From Paenibacillus thiaminolyticus (GTDB taxonomy: Bacteria; Bacillota; Bacilli; Paenibacillales; Paenibacillaceae): DNA of 64,000 nucleotides. The notes beneath the pieces were generated by a model. The model searched no databases and was not told the DNA's origin. It saw only the letters and a program-made list of their open reading frames with translations. The stretch lies in contig NZ_CP041405.1 of assembly GCF_007066085.1 (NCBI RefSeq), positions 1,364,001 to 1,428,000 on the forward strand, written 5' to 3'. Positions 8,718 through 18,765 of the stretch are shown in pieces. Made by a program: the position numbers and the translations under genes. Each line of letters opens with the position of its first letter. The first letter of the stretch is position 1.

Positions 8718-9655
8718 AAAAAATACCTGCCTACTTCAGACCTTACCGCAAGCCGAAGCAGCTCTATCATCTCATACATCGATGCGCCTCGTGTCAGGCG
8801 TTCACCGCGCTGGAGGAAGAAATCTGTCCGGTCTGCGGTAAAGCGTCGCTGCGCCCGATCGAACGGCACGCGGCCTCCCGGGTAAGACGATCGCTGCAGA
8901 CGAAGCGGCTCTTCGCCCTGCTGCTCGGGCTCATCGGCATCCTGCTGAGCGATACGTTCGGGCAAATGGTGCTCTGCGCCGCGGCGTCCATCCTCTTGAT
9001 CGGCCTGCTCTGGTTCGTCCAGCGGAAGGCAATGTCCGCCGAAGCCAGCCGCGAGCTGGATCAATTGCTGCAGCGCGAGCAGGAACGGCTGGCCCAGGAC
9101 ATATACCGCGACTGGGAGCATGCCTTCTCCCATTGGGATGACGACAAGCAGCTCACCTATGAGCTGCTGCGCGAGCTGCGGCCGTTAATCCGCAACGATA
9201 CGATTCGGCTGCAGCAGCTGGCGCTGCTTCATTACTTCGCGCTGCGCAAAGATATGGAGCTGGAGCTGGAGCCGCTCTTGCTGCAGCAATATGATCCGCT
9301 GTTGGCCGATTACATCGGCGAGATCGCCAAAATCAAGCGGGATCTGATTAAGGACCGCACGTTCCAGTTCGTCATCCATTACGAACCGGAAATACTCGGG
9401 CTGGACAACGGCCAGGATATTCTCGCGGGCGTGGCGGGCGCGGCCGTGCGCATGAAGCGCTACGTGCTCGCCTATCCCGGATTGGTCCGGCGCTACGCCC
9501 ATCGCCTGCCGAAGGAGCGCTTGCTCCGGCTGCACCGGATGATCCGGCAGCACCCGCATGAGAATTGGGACCGCGTCGCCGACGAGGTGAACCGGATTGT
9601 GCGCGAGAAATACGAATGGGATCCTGACTTTCAGGACTCGGCTGAGAGAGGCTGA
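8714..9655 (+). CDS. Zinc-ribbon membrane protein
   Basis: 313 residues. Near the N terminus are two CxxC pairs (CASC at about 24-27 and CPVC at about 38-41) that should bind one zinc. Two adjacent hydrophobic spans follow at about 65-80 and 85-102, then a long charged helical cytosolic region rich in Leu, Glu and Arg. No signal peptide precedes the ribbon, so both ends should face the cytoplasm. It is coupled to its neighbours on both sides, by an ATGA overlap upstream and a TGATG overlap downstream. The family is not one I recognise. The context suggests work with the membrane and cytosolic parts of the tubulin/VWA system. Confidence 0.7.
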   Translation: MKKIPAYFRPYRKPKQLYHLIHRCASCQAFTALEEEICPVCGKASLRPIERHAASRVRRSLQTKRLFALLLGLIGILLSDTFGQMVLCAAASILLIGLLWFVQRKAMSAEASRELDQLLQREQERLAQDIYRDWEHAFSHWDDDKQLTYELLRELRPLIRNDTIRLQQLALLHYFALRKDMELELEPLLLQQYDPLLADYIGEIAKIKRDLIKDRTFQFVIHYEPEILGLDNGQDILAGVAGAAVRMKRYVLAYPGLVRRYAHRLPKERLLRLHRMIRQHPHENWDRVADEVNRIVREKYEWDPDFQDSAERG

Positions 9656-11394
9656 TGTATATGACGATCCGAGACATCCTGAACCCGCGGAATCTGATGA
9701 TCTTGTTATGCGCCGCCGCGGTGGTAATGATTGGATTCAAGGGGATGCATATCAAAGAGAAGATCGACGCCGTCAAGGAGGCGGACCGGCTGTATGCCGC
9801 TCATGAGCTTGTGGAAGCGGAAGAAGCGTACCGTCATGCCCGGAATAATCGCTCGATACGTTATGAGGAAGACAAGCTTGCCGAGAGACTGCGGGAGCTG
9901 GCGCCGATTACCGAGATGAAGCGCCAACTGAACGAGGTCATGTCAGAGGCGGACGAAGCGGCGGCATCGCTCCGCTTCGATGCGTTTTTGAAGATACATA
10001 GCCGATATCAGCAATTGCGTTCGACCTATTTGAAGTCTGGCGGCTCTTATGCCGTCGAGTTCAAGCAGATGCTGGCCACCGCGCGAGCTGCAGACCGGAT
10101 GCAGGAGCATTTCAGCCGGTTCAAGGCTCATTTCGAGGCCCAGTTGAAAGACGGCAAGCAGGAGAGCGGTGGCGATGAACCGTTCAAGGCGAATCTGCTG
10201 GCCATTCCGGCCTCACTCTTCGGCGGGGCCGACGACAAGGCGAAGCAACTAACTCGCCTGTTCCGGTCCTATGACGAAGCCCAACTGGCGCGCCTGGCTA
10301 GCCAAGGAAAGTTCCAGCTTATGCTGGACGAGGTCCTGGCCATGCGCCAAGCGTACCGGAAGCTTGACATCGAGGCCGAATGGCTGAAGAGCAAGTCGGA
10401 GGAGCTTGCCGAGGCGATACTGCGGAAGGATGTCGAGCAGAACAATGCGAAGGCGTTCGCCCTTCACGCTTCCGCCTATGCGGCCTATGTGGATGCTTCC
10501 GGCATCCCGTCGCGGCTAAGCGGCTATCTGGAACGCGAGATGGAGAACTGGGTGCGGAAGGCGGACCGCCATGTGGCGGCCGGGGAATACGAAGCGGCGA
10601 TCAGCCTCTATGAGGCGCTGGCCGGCTTTCGCGACATGTCCGCGAACATCGAAGCCGTCCGCATCACCTGGGCCGCATCCGATCCGTCCCTTCTGCTGCC
10701 GGAGGGGGACTATCCGCTCGTCAGCGGCGGCCGGGACCGGTTCGGCGCCAAAGTGTACGCCATGGCGATCGATTCGGAGCGGCGCATATACTACGCGGCT
10801 TGGGACGGCCAAGGGCGGCCGACGGTGCTGCGCAGCCAGCCGCTTCCGACCGGAAACGCCGTGCGGAGCCTGACCGTCGAGGAACGGTTGAGCAGCAGCG
10901 ATCAGCCTGTCCTGCTCGTCGAAGCCGATTCACATTCGCGCGCAGCCTTGTACATCGCCTATACCGCCGCGAATAACCAGCTCAACCCGTTGTTCGCGTT
11001 CGAGGCGGACGGCTACGAGGTCGGAGGCGGCGCGACCTTGCTCGTACGTAACCCGACCGTAGCGGGAGCCGAGGGCAGAGCGGCCACCTACGAGCGTCAA
11101 GGCGACGTCTACCAATTTGTGGGTGTTATTCCAGGTTCGGATTATATCGATATCCGCGTGGAGCAGCTGCCGGAGTATCCGCGCGAGAAGGTCCGCTTCA
11201 CCTGCGAGATCACCGCTGTCAGCGAAATAGGAGCTTACGCCCGTATGGGAGACCGCTATATTCTGCTGAAGGGCGATTTCTCCTTCGAGGAAGGCCCGGT
11301 TACGGTCATTGGCGCCTATTATTACTATACGAACTTAGATATCGGCAGCGAGGACGAGACCGCTCCGGTCTTCATGGTCGAAGCTGTCGAATAG
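9655..11394 (+). CDS. Membrane-anchored helical-repeat protein with beta-rich C-terminal domain
   Basis: 579 residues. One membrane span lies near the N terminus (about residues 13-26), then a helical stretch to about 330 with alternating Ala/Glu/Leu patterns like tetratricopeptide repeats (for example AHELVEAEEAYRHARN and AAGEYEAAISLYEALAGF), and a beta-rich C-terminal half from about 345. The start at 9655 overlaps the preceding stop (TGATG); a second ATG at 9661 is an alternative. It ends the rightward operon before the hairpin at 11451. A scaffold role is suggested by the helical repeats, but no known family is recognised. Confidence 0.7.
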   Translation: MYMTIRDILNPRNLMILLCAAAVVMIGFKGMHIKEKIDAVKEADRLYAAHELVEAEEAYRHARNNRSIRYEEDKLAERLRELAPITEMKRQLNEVMSEADEAAASLRFDAFLKIHSRYQQLRSTYLKSGGSYAVEFKQMLATARAADRMQEHFSRFKAHFEAQLKDGKQESGGDEPFKANLLAIPASLFGGADDKAKQLTRLFRSYDEAQLARLASQGKFQLMLDEVLAMRQAYRKLDIEAEWLKSKSEELAEAILRKDVEQNNAKAFALHASAYAAYVDASGIPSRLSGYLEREMENWVRKADRHVAAGEYEAAISLYEALAGFRDMSANIEAVRITWAASDPSLLLPEGDYPLVSGGRDRFGAKVYAMAIDSERRIYYAAWDGQGRPTVLRSQPLPTGNAVRSLTVEERLSSSDQPVLLVEADSHSRAALYIAYTAANNQLNPLFAFEADGYEVGGGATLLVRNPTVAGAEGRAATYERQGDVYQFVGVIPGSDYIDIRVEQLPEYPREKVRFTCEITAVSEIGAYARMGDRYILLKGDFSFEEGPVTVIGAYYYYTNLDIGSEDETAPVFMVEAVE

Positions 11395-11450
11395 CGGGGT
11401 CATGACCGGGGCCTTCCCCCGCTTCCCTTCGCCTGCTTGGGAACCGGGCA

Positions 11451-11473
11451 GGAGGGGGCTCCTCGCCCCCTCC
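11451..11473 (+). terminator. Hairpin after rightward operon
   Basis: GGAGGGGGC-TCCTC-GCCCCCTCC forms a very stable stem 57 bases after the stop of the last gene. The following bases (TTCTCG) are only weakly T-rich, so termination may be imperfect. Confidence 0.55.
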
Positions 11474-11608
11474 TTCTCGCATCAAAGTACAGTCATTCGC
11501 TACCATTTATCACCATTCATTACCCTTCGATGCCGTTCGGTAAACGGTCGTTCAGTTAAACGGTTCCCTTTCGCTTACTCCGTCCCCGTTCAGGCTAGAC
11601 AGCATATG

Positions 11609-13003
11609 TCAGCGGGACGGGACTTCTGTCTTGATCGGTCGAAGGCGCGCAGTGAAATGCCGCAATATCGGCGGTTCGTACGTGAACTCCAACCCTGCCA
11701 ATGTGCTTGCCCGATCCTTGATTGCAATCAGAGCATCCGCAATGACATCCATATGATTATTCGTATAGACGCGGCGCGGAATCGTCAAGCGCAGCAATTC
11801 AAGCTTGCTCTCCAACTGCTCACCCGTCGCTGCGTCACGTCCCAGCAGAAAAGAACCGATCTCGACCCCGCGTATCCCTGCTTCCAGATATAGCTCGTTC
11901 GCCAGCACCTGGGCCGGGAATTGCGCCGCAGGAATATGCGGAAGCAACTTCTTCGCGTCTACGAAGACGGCATGGCCGCCGGTCGGCGTCTGGAAAGGGA
12001 TTCCTCCCTCCTCAAGACGTCTGCCGAGATATTCGATCTGGCCGATGCGATAAGCCAGATACTGCTCATCGACGCCTTCGCGAAGCCCGCGGGCAAGCGC
12101 TTCCATATCGCGGCCGGTCAAGCCGCCGTAAGTCGGAAATCCCTCCATCGGCACGGTCATCGAACGCGCTTGCGTAAATAACGCTTCATCCTCTTTAAAG
12201 GCCAGTAAGCCGCCAATATTGACAAGCCCGTCCTTTTTGGCGCTCATCGTGAACCCTTCGCCGTAAGAGAACATTTCACGGACGATATCAACGATATCCT
12301 TATGCTCATAGCCTGGCTCGCGCTTCTTGATAAAGTACGCATTCTCCGCATAACGGGCGGCATCAAAAAACACGCGAATCCCGTTCTGCTTCGCGATGGC
12401 AGATACTTCGCGAATATTTTCCATGGATACGGGCTGGCCGCCGGCACTGTTGTTCGTCACGGTAATGAGTATAAATGCGATGTTCCCGGTTCCCTTTTCA
12501 GCGATCGCATGGCGCAGCTTCTCCGTATCGAAGTTCCCTTTGAACGGGTAAGGCGTCGTCGTATCATAGGCTTGTTCGGTAACAAGATCAACCGCAATCC
12601 CCCCGGCCAGATCGACGTGCGCGCGCGTTGTATCGAAATGCCAATTGCTCAGGACATACTGCCCTTTTTGAATAAGCAGCGGAAACAGCACCTTCTCGGC
12701 GCCCCGCCCCTGGTGCATCGGAATCACATGCTGATAGCCTGTAATCTGTTGCACCGTCTCGCACAGATGATAATAATTGCGGCTGCCCGCATACGATTCG
12801 TCGCCCAGCATCATGCCTGCCCATTGGTTGTCGCTCATCGCGCTCGTGCCGCTGTCTGTCAACAGATCGATATACACTTCTTCTCCGCGCAGCAGGAATG
12901 GATTATACCCCGCCCGTTCCAGCGCTTTCTCCCGTTCCTCCCGTGATATTATGGTCAGCGGCTCCACCATTTTGATTTTAAAAGGCTCTGCGAATCGCGC
13001 CAT
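11609..13003 (-). CDS. tnaA: Tryptophanase
   Basis: Pyridoxal-phosphate enzyme of the beta-eliminating lyase family that splits L-tryptophan into indole, pyruvate and ammonia. It has 464 residues, the usual length, and the cofactor lysine is in SAKKD (K257). The residues that separate tryptophanase from its close relative tyrosine phenol-lyase favour tryptophanase: D124 in HFDTT, V380 in [12 protein letters not shown] where the phenol-lyase has Arg, and H449 in RHFTARL. Parts of the N terminus (SDNQWAGMM) look more like the phenol-lyase, as in many Gram-positive tryptophanases. It has its own strong promoter and stands alone, with no TnaC-like leader peptide and no tryptophan permease beside it. 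Confidence 0.93.
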   Translation of the reverse strand: MARFAEPFKIKMVEPLTIISREEREKALERAGYNPFLLRGEEVYIDLLTDSGTSAMSDNQWAGMMLGDESYAGSRNYYHLCETVQQITGYQHVIPMHQGRGAEKVLFPLLIQKGQYVLSNWHFDTTRAHVDLAGGIAVDLVTEQAYDTTTPYPFKGNFDTEKLRHAIAEKGTGNIAFILITVTNNSAGGQPVSMENIREVSAIAKQNGIRVFFDAARYAENAYFIKKREPGYEHKDIVDIVREMFSYGEGFTMSAKKDGLVNIGGLLAFKEDEALFTQARSMTVPMEGFPTYGGLTGRDMEALARGLREGVDEQYLAYRIGQIEYLGRRLEEGGIPFQTPTGGHAVFVDAKKLLPHIPAAQFPAQVLANELYLEAGIRGVEIGSFLLGRDAATGEQLESKLELLRLTIPRRVYTNNHMDVIADALIAIKDRASTLAGLEFTYEPPILRHFTARLRPIKTEVPSR

Positions 13004-13089
13004 TCCAACACCCCCGTTATTTTAAATAAGTTTTACAACGTCACCTTTAAAGTTTTTCCTTGCAGTTCCAATATTTTGAAGGCGATTTC

Positions 13090-13118
13090 ATTATACTGGA
13101 AAAATATAACGCTTTCAA
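13090..13118 (-). promoter_or_regulatory. Sigma-A promoter of tryptophanase gene
   Basis: TTGAAA, 17 bases, TATAAT on the minus strand, giving a leader of about 80 bases ahead of the start codon at 13003. This is close to consensus, so expression may be constitutive unless a repressor acts. The leader shows no obvious peptide or attenuator. Confidence 0.75.
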
Positions 13119-13197
13119 TATTGTACTCTTTTTGCCTTTTTTTCTCACGATTTTTTCGCGGCAGGAGGAATATAGAAATAATTGGAGGTGATTCGAG

Positions 13198-13440
13198 ATG
13201 GTTCATGAGTGGTATGTAATGGACAAATTAGGAGAGTTTCGGCGTCAAAAACTTGAAGCGGCGGATCGGAAAGGGGCGTCTAGAATAGAGAGACAGCAGA
13301 TGTTGTCTCCCAAGAGGAGTCATTGGCTTTCTTCCATATTCAGAAGGAAGAAATGCAGGGGCAGCCTCTCTCTCTCACCTGCGGGAGCAACCGCAACTGC
13401 ATCTCCTTCCCCTGCCCGGCATCAGGCAAAGAGCCGATGA
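13198..13440 (+). CDS. Small hypothetical protein (80 residues)
   Basis: The ATG is preceded by an excellent ribosome site (TTGGAGGTGATTCGAG), which is the main reason to accept it. The product is basic, with a first half rich in Lys, Arg and Glu and a Ser/Ala/Pro-rich tail, and no signal peptide or membrane span. No family is recognised. It diverges from tryptophanase and is followed by the hairpin at 13512. Confidence 0.45.
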   Translation: MVHEWYVMDKLGEFRRQKLEAADRKGASRIERQQMLSPKRSHWLSSIFRRKKCRGSLSLSPAGATATASPSPARHQAKSR

Positions 13441-13511
13441 GTCACCATTCCCTGGCCTGCCGGGCCTCCCCTCCTCTCCTGCGCCGCAGCGGAGGATCCC
13501 GTGAATCCACC

Positions 13512-13565
13512 AAGAGAAGGCCGTTCCCGGCGTCATTATTGACGACCGGGGAACGGCCTTCTCTT
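13512..13565. terminator. Bidirectional terminator hairpin
   Basis: A long near-perfect hairpin with outer arms AGAGAAGGCCGTTCCC and GGGGAACGGCCTTCTCT around GTCA-TTA-TTGAC lies between the converging small gene and NagZ gene, and probably ends both transcripts. Confidence 0.7.
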
Positions 13566-13605
13566 ACCACTATCGGCTCTTTTTCCATGCCGATTCTCTA
13601 TCCCT

Positions 13606-15228
13606 CTACGCCTGATGCCCGAACGGGTATTCCGGCGAGATCGTAACCGGCAGCTTGCCGCGCGCTTCCTGCTTGCCTGCCAGCACGGCCCCCAGCGCCT
13701 TCATCGTCGCCGGGCGATTCTCGTAGCAGCACAGATAGACCGGCGCATCCGGGAACTGATTCAAATCATACGGATTGCGCGTCGAGGCGACAATAACCTG
13801 CGCATCCTGGAGCCCAATCAGGCCCTGTACAATCTCGACCTGGCCGGGATGGAGCGTGGATACCGCATTATAGGTCAGCGCGACAATCTGCTTGAAGGAT
13901 GCGGCCTTCGCCAAGGTCGCCTCCACTTCCTCCGCCTCCGGATACGTGCCGATCCGCCATTCCTCCACATGGTCAACGTACGGCGACAGCGCAGTCGCCA
14001 CAGTGTAGGACTGTTCGATCGGCTCATCGACCTCCGTGCGCTGGCGCACTTCCGGCCAGATAACGAGCGTTGGCTCCTCCTTGCGAAGCGGGATGGCTCC
14101 GCCATCATTTTTGACGAGCGTAATGCTGTTCTCGCAGATGCGGTCGACGACGGCCTTGGAAGCGTCGGAACCGAACAGCGCCGCGAATTGAGGCGTCACT
14201 TCCGGCAGGACGTCCATGCTGCGCTTCGCCTTCAGCGCCAACAACCGATCGACAGACTCGTCGATCTGCGATTCCGGAATCCGTCCGCTGCGAACCGCCT
14301 CGACCAGCGCCTCAATCGCCGCCACCTGCTCTTCGTAGGTATGGCTGACGAGCACCAGATCGGCGCCGGCTTCCACCGAGCGCACGGCCCCTTCAGGAAT
14401 GCCGAACTCCTTGGAGATCGCATGCATCTCCAGGCAGTCGGTGACGATTACGCCATTATAGTTGAGCCGCTTGCGCAGCAGATTCGTCAGCACGCTGCGC
14501 GACAACGTCGCCGGAATCGGGTTCGGCTCGAAGGCCGGGAACATGACATGTGCCGTCATAATCAGATCGACGCCCTCGCGGATAGCGCGAATGAATGGCG
14601 CCAGTTCGATCGCGAGCAGCCGCTCCTCGTCATGATTGACCGCGGCGAGTCCATGGTGGGAATCAACAGCCGTGTCGCCATGACCCGGGAAATGCTTCGC
14701 CGTCGCCGCGACGTTCGCTTCCTGCAGACCGCGAATCTGAGCTGCTCCTAGCTCTGCCACGAGATCCGGGCGCTCGCCGTACGAACGCACCCCGATGACC
14801 GGGTTCAGGGCATTGTTGTTCACGTCCACGCTTGGCGCGAAGTTCATATTGATGCCCATATGGAGCAGCTCTTCGCCGCAGATGCGGGCCGCTTCATACG
14901 CGTCTTCGGCGCTGCGTGCCGCGCCGAGCGCCATATTGCCGGGAATGAGCGTAATATCGTCCCAATCGATGCGGGCGACCATGCCCCCCTCCTGGTCGAG
15001 GCAGATAAAGAGCGGAATATCAGTATGCTTGCGCGAGATAAGCTGCAGCTCCCGGGACAATCCGCATACCTGCTCCTTGCTCTGCACGTTGCGGCGGAAA
15101 TAAATGATGCCTCCAACATGATGCTTCTCAATCAGCGTGCGGATATTGTCGTTGACAACCGGGCCGTGGAAGCCGCACATGACCATTTGGCCGATTTTCT
15201 GTTCCAATGTCAGTTGCTGTTTACCCAT
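13606..15228 (-). CDS. nagZ: Beta-N-acetylhexosaminidase, glycoside hydrolase family 3
   Basis: 540 residues. The NagZ hallmark KHFPGHGDT (178-186) and the catalytic His/Asp dyad loop DSHHG (189-193) are present, and the nucleophile should be D264 in VTDCLEM. A second domain at about 350-530 matches the GH3 C-terminal alpha/beta domain found in Bacillus NagZ. No signal peptide is seen, so it should act in the cytosol on imported N-acetylglucosaminyl sugars such as muropeptides. Its start lies 56 bases after the stop of the YesN-type regulator, so it is probably the last gene of that operon, which suggests that the upstream binding protein and sensor deal with amino sugars. Confidence 0.9.
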   Translation of the reverse strand: MGKQQLTLEQKIGQMVMCGFHGPVVNDNIRTLIEKHHVGGIIYFRRNVQSKEQVCGLSRELQLISRKHTDIPLFICLDQEGGMVARIDWDDITLIPGNMALGAARSAEDAYEAARICGEELLHMGINMNFAPSVDVNNNALNPVIGVRSYGERPDLVAELGAAQIRGLQEANVAATAKHFPGHGDTAVDSHHGLAAVNHDEERLLAIELAPFIRAIREGVDLIMTAHVMFPAFEPNPIPATLSRSVLTNLLRKRLNYNGVIVTDCLEMHAISKEFGIPEGAVRSVEAGADLVLVSHTYEEQVAAIEALVEAVRSGRIPESQIDESVDRLLALKAKRSMDVLPEVTPQFAALFGSDASKAVVDRICENSITLVKNDGGAIPLRKEEPTLVIWPEVRQRTEVDEPIEQSYTVATALSPYVDHVEEWRIGTYPEAEEVEATLAKAASFKQIVALTYNAVSTLHPGQVEIVQGLIGLQDAQVIVASTRNPYDLNQFPDAPVYLCCYENRPATMKALGAVLAGKQEARGKLPVTISPEYPFGHQA

Positions 15229-15284
15229 GCCACTCGTTCCATCCTCTCTCTCGTTAAATTGATGCGCAGGCGCCGCTGCGCTGT

Positions 15285-16883
15285 CTATTCGGCCGTTACC
15301 CGGGACTCCCTGTATTCGGAAGGAGTCATGCCCGTATACTTCTGAAATACTCGGGTGAAGTAACGGCGCTCGGTGTAGCCGACGAGCATGCCGATCTGCG
15401 CGATGCTCTTGTCGGTCATGCGCAGCATCGACGTTGCCAGTTCCATGCGCTGTCTTGTTACGTATTCAACGAACGTCTCCCCGAAATAATTTTTGAACAG
15501 CATGCTGAAGTAGCTGCAACTGATGCCGAGGTAATCGGCGAGCTCCTCGATGCCGATATCCGAGCCCAAATGCCGGTGAATATAATCCTTCGCCGAAATC
15601 ATAAGCAAATCGCCCGATTTCTTGTTCATGGCGTGTTCCTTCGTATTGCCGACCAGATCCGTGATGACATTCATCAGGTCCTTCACGCTCAAGCTGTGCT
15701 GCAGCTTGTTCCACACTTCCTCCTCCTGCTGCGCCTGGATGAATTCCAGTTCCCGCATCTCACGCAGCAGATGGATGACGACATAATGCAGGAACTTCTC
15801 GACCCGCATGATCGACTGCTCCGACATATAGGACAGGCTCGTCTGCAAGGAATGGAGCCCTTGCTCGACATTCCGCTTGTCGTTCTGCTTCATCCCGGAT
15901 ACGATCTCTTCGACGAGATGCCATTCCGAGACCGACGCGACCTGGCGGGCCATCGATCCTTCATCGACCGAGAGCAGCTGCTCGTCATCCGATGCCCATA
16001 CCAGCACGCGCTGCAGCCGTTTGTAAGTGTGGGAGAGCGCGGCCATCGGCACCGGTCCCTGATCCCAGGCGAGGCTTACGGTCATTTTGACATGCTCCCG
16101 CACCGCCTGTTGAATATCTTGGGCCCAGCACACCATCTCCGAAGTCATCGCCTCCGCGCGTTCCGGGCCGAACTGAATGAGGACCGCCCATTCCCCTTCC
16201 CGCATTTGCAGGACGGCATAGGTCAGCCCTTCCTCCTGAATGGCATCCTGGAGCACATTGCGAACAGCGAAATTCCACAGCTTGCGCTCGCTATCTACCC
16301 ATGATACGGTACGCTGGGCATATCCGTCCAGATCGACGAGCAGCACCGCATAGGTCAGCCGCTCGGCCGGGATGTCCCCTTCCTGCATCAGCAGCGGGGG
16401 CGGACCTGATGAGAAGCCCATCAGCACATCGAACAGCATTTTCTCGAAGGCAAGGCGGATGACTTTCCCCCAGCGCCGTTCCTCTTGCTTTTTCTTCTGC
16501 TGACGGGAACGGATCTCATCGGCCAGCTTGCTTACGGTCTGCTGCAGCTCTTCATAATTAATCGGCTTCACAATATAATCTCGCACCCCGTGCTGCAGGG
16601 CGATGCGGGCATATTCGAATTCCTGGTAGCCCGTAAGCATCAGCACCTCCGCTTCGACGCCCATTTTACGGATTTCCCGTAAAAATTCCATACCGTCCAT
16701 CACAGGCATGCGGATATCGCACAAAATAATGTCGGGCTCATACGCGCGCACCGCATCGAGCCCTTCGGCGCCGTTGCGCGCGGTCCCGACGATATCGATC
16801 TGCATCTCGCTCCAGGGGATGACGATCTTCAGATTGTTCACGATCGGGGCTTCATCGTCAATGAGCAACACCTTCACGTTCAT
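15285..16883 (-). CDS. YesN-type response regulator, receiver plus AraC HTH
   Basis: 532 residues. An N-terminal receiver domain has the acidic pair DD at 9-10, the phosphorylated aspartate D56 in LCDIRMP, and the conserved lysine in VKPI. A long central linker with GGDEF-like character leads to a C-terminal AraC-type double helix-turn-helix (IGIEELADYLGIS and IAQIGMLVGYTERRYFTR). Its start overlaps the stop of the sensor kinase by 4 bases (ATGA), a clear sign of a matched pair. It should activate carbohydrate genes, most likely its own operon. Confidence 0.92.
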   Translation of the reverse strand: MNVKVLLIDDEAPIVNNLKIVIPWSEMQIDIVGTARNGAEGLDAVRAYEPDIILCDIRMPVMDGMEFLREIRKMGVEAEVLMLTGYQEFEYARIALQHGVRDYIVKPINYEELQQTVSKLADEIRSRQQKKKQEERRWGKVIRLAFEKMLFDVLMGFSSGPPPLLMQEGDIPAERLTYAVLLVDLDGYAQRTVSWVDSERKLWNFAVRNVLQDAIQEEGLTYAVLQMREGEWAVLIQFGPERAEAMTSEMVCWAQDIQQAVREHVKMTVSLAWDQGPVPMAALSHTYKRLQRVLVWASDDEQLLSVDEGSMARQVASVSEWHLVEEIVSGMKQNDKRNVEQGLHSLQTSLSYMSEQSIMRVEKFLHYVVIHLLREMRELEFIQAQQEEEVWNKLQHSLSVKDLMNVITDLVGNTKEHAMNKKSGDLLMISAKDYIHRHLGSDIGIEELADYLGISCSYFSMLFKNYFGETFVEYVTRQRMELATSMLRMTDKSIAQIGMLVGYTERRYFTRVFQKYTGMTPSEYRESRVTAE

Positions 16884-18715
16884 TTCGCTTCCCCCTGTTC
16901 AAATTTTGGTATCGTAATCTGAATCACCGTTCCCATCTGCGGCGCAGAACAGATGAACAAGCCATAGCGCGGGCCGTACCGGATTCGAACCCGGTCGGCT
17001 ACGCTGCGTACGCCAAGGCCGCGGCGCTCTGTATTGTAGCTGTCGGCCAGCTCCGGGTTCGAAGACTGCCGCTCATCGGATTGCATATATTGGAAGCGGC
17101 TGAGCTGCCTGTTCGACATCCCGACGCCGTTATCCTTCACCCGTAAATAAATGCATTCGGCATCCTCGGAGGCGATGATTCGGATAACCCCGGTATGCAT
17201 GATGCCGTCGAAACCGTGCTGAATGCAGTTCTCGACGAGCGGCTGCAAGGTCAGCTTCAAGATCTTCGCATTCATGATGTCATCCGGAACGCTGATCTCG
17301 AAGTTGAACACATCCTCGAAGCGGAACTTCTGGATTTCCAAATAACTGCGCGTGTACTCCAATTCCTCACGGATCGTAATCTCTTCCTTGTCTTGGATGC
17401 TCGTGCGCAGGATATTGCCCAGCCTAATCACCATCTGGCTTACTTTGCGGCCCTCATTCTGCACCGCAAGCACATTGATCGATTCCAGCGTGTTGAACAA
17501 GAAGTGAGGCTTGATCTGGGCTTCGAGCACCCGCATCTCCGCCTTGTTCTTCTGCTGCTGTTCCCGCTTGACCTGCTGCAGGAGCACGCATACCTGATCG
17601 ATGAGGCGGTTGAAGCCGACAGCGAGCGCGCCCAATTCATCCCGGTCCTTCTCGTCGACCCGGGCGTTCATCTCGCCGGACTCCACGCGGCGCATGAAGC
17701 GCACGATTCGGTTGATGGAATGGGTAATCCGGTTCACGAACAGCAGATTGAACAGCACTGCGGCAGCAACGCAAATGAGCAAAATAATAGCGACCCACAT
17801 GCCGAAGTTGATCATCTCTTTGGTCAGCATTTTCCATGAAGTCACCGAGACGATATGCCAATCATAATCCTTCAGCTTATACATCGACACGATGCTCTCC
17901 TGCCCGTTGAACGACGTCTTGAAGCTTTGGTAGCGCGGCGTATCCGATAGCTTGCTGGAATCGATCATCCCGGTTAACGAGTCCCCGTTCGCCAGCTTGT
18001 CGCTGTCATACAGAATCATGCCCTCATTATTGACGAGCAGGAAGCGCGTGTCATCCTCCTCCTCCCCTTGGTTGCGGCGGAAATCATTGAATATCGATTC
18101 GATCTCCCAGTTCTTGATCTGCACGACAAGAATGCCGATATTGCGCAGGCTGCTTAATTCCTTGACGACCCGGATCTGGGTAAAAACCGGTTCATGGCCG
18201 GTCACCTCCGGGTATTCATACGGCCCCACCCATTTCGGAGCGCCGTTCGACTTCAGGACTTGCTCGTAGAGCGGATGCTTTTTGAATTGATCGAACGGAA
18301 GCGCCATAAAGCCCTCTTTGTTAAAAATCGAAATAACCTGATTTTGCGGCAGAGTGCTTCGGTTATTATAAAGAAATGCGTATCCGATAGACGGATGGCT
18401 GTATAACAGCAGGCGGAAATTGCGTTGATTCTCGTTCAGCTGCAAATAATTCGCGTTGGCCAGATTTTCGCTCGCTCCAGCCTTCAGCGCGTTCTGGAAG
18501 ACGGAGTTGCTGATGCCGGTGTCCGTCACCCGGTTCATTTCCGAGAAAAAGTAGCTGACGCTCTGCCCGATCGCTTTGAGCGAAAATTCCGCCTGCTCGC
18601 TATACTTTTGCGCGAATAATTGAAAGGTAATATAGAACACGAGCGACCCCAGCAACAGAAGGGGAATGATGATCAACGTTACGAATCCAGCCAACATTTT
18701 AAACCGCAAGTTCAT
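16880..18715 (-). CDS. YesM-type sensor histidine kinase
   Basis: 611 residues. A span at about 8-32 is followed by a roughly 270-residue extracellular sensor of the dCache kind, a second span at about 306-328, a HAMP linker, and a His_kinase/HATPase module with the phospho-acceptor H404 in IKPHFLFNTLES, the N-box VENCIQHGF and the G-box DNGVGMS. The start has GGAGCTGGGAACGGGA upstream. It lies between a sugar-binding lipoprotein and its regulator. In such triads the lipoprotein may deliver ligand to the kinase, which is inferred here because no permeases accompany it. Confidence 0.92.
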   Translation of the reverse strand: MNLRFKMLAGFVTLIIIPLLLLGSLVFYITFQLFAQKYSEQAEFSLKAIGQSVSYFFSEMNRVTDTGISNSVFQNALKAGASENLANANYLQLNENQRNFRLLLYSHPSIGYAFLYNNRSTLPQNQVISIFNKEGFMALPFDQFKKHPLYEQVLKSNGAPKWVGPYEYPEVTGHEPVFTQIRVVKELSSLRNIGILVVQIKNWEIESIFNDFRRNQGEEEDDTRFLLVNNEGMILYDSDKLANGDSLTGMIDSSKLSDTPRYQSFKTSFNGQESIVSMYKLKDYDWHIVSVTSWKMLTKEMINFGMWVAIILLICVAAAVLFNLLFVNRITHSINRIVRFMRRVESGEMNARVDEKDRDELGALAVGFNRLIDQVCVLLQQVKREQQQKNKAEMRVLEAQIKPHFLFNTLESINVLAVQNEGRKVSQMVIRLGNILRTSIQDKEEITIREELEYTRSYLEIQKFRFEDVFNFEISVPDDIMNAKILKLTLQPLVENCIQHGFDGIMHTGVIRIIASEDAECIYLRVKDNGVGMSNRQLSRFQYMQSDERQSSNPELADSYNTERRGLGVRSVADRVRIRYGPRYGLFICSAPQMGTVIQITIPKFEQGEAK

Positions 18716-18765
18716 TCCCGTTCCCAGCTCCGTCCGTATTTATTGCGCCAACGAAGGAACATTCC

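Noticed and set aside
11402..11893. Plus-strand open frame after the rightward operon
   Set aside because: It spans the terminator hairpin and the 3' end of tryptophanase; no motif.
11609..13003. Tyrosine phenol-lyase
   Set aside because: The N terminus looks similar, but Asp124, Val380 and His449 are tryptophanase-type specificity residues.
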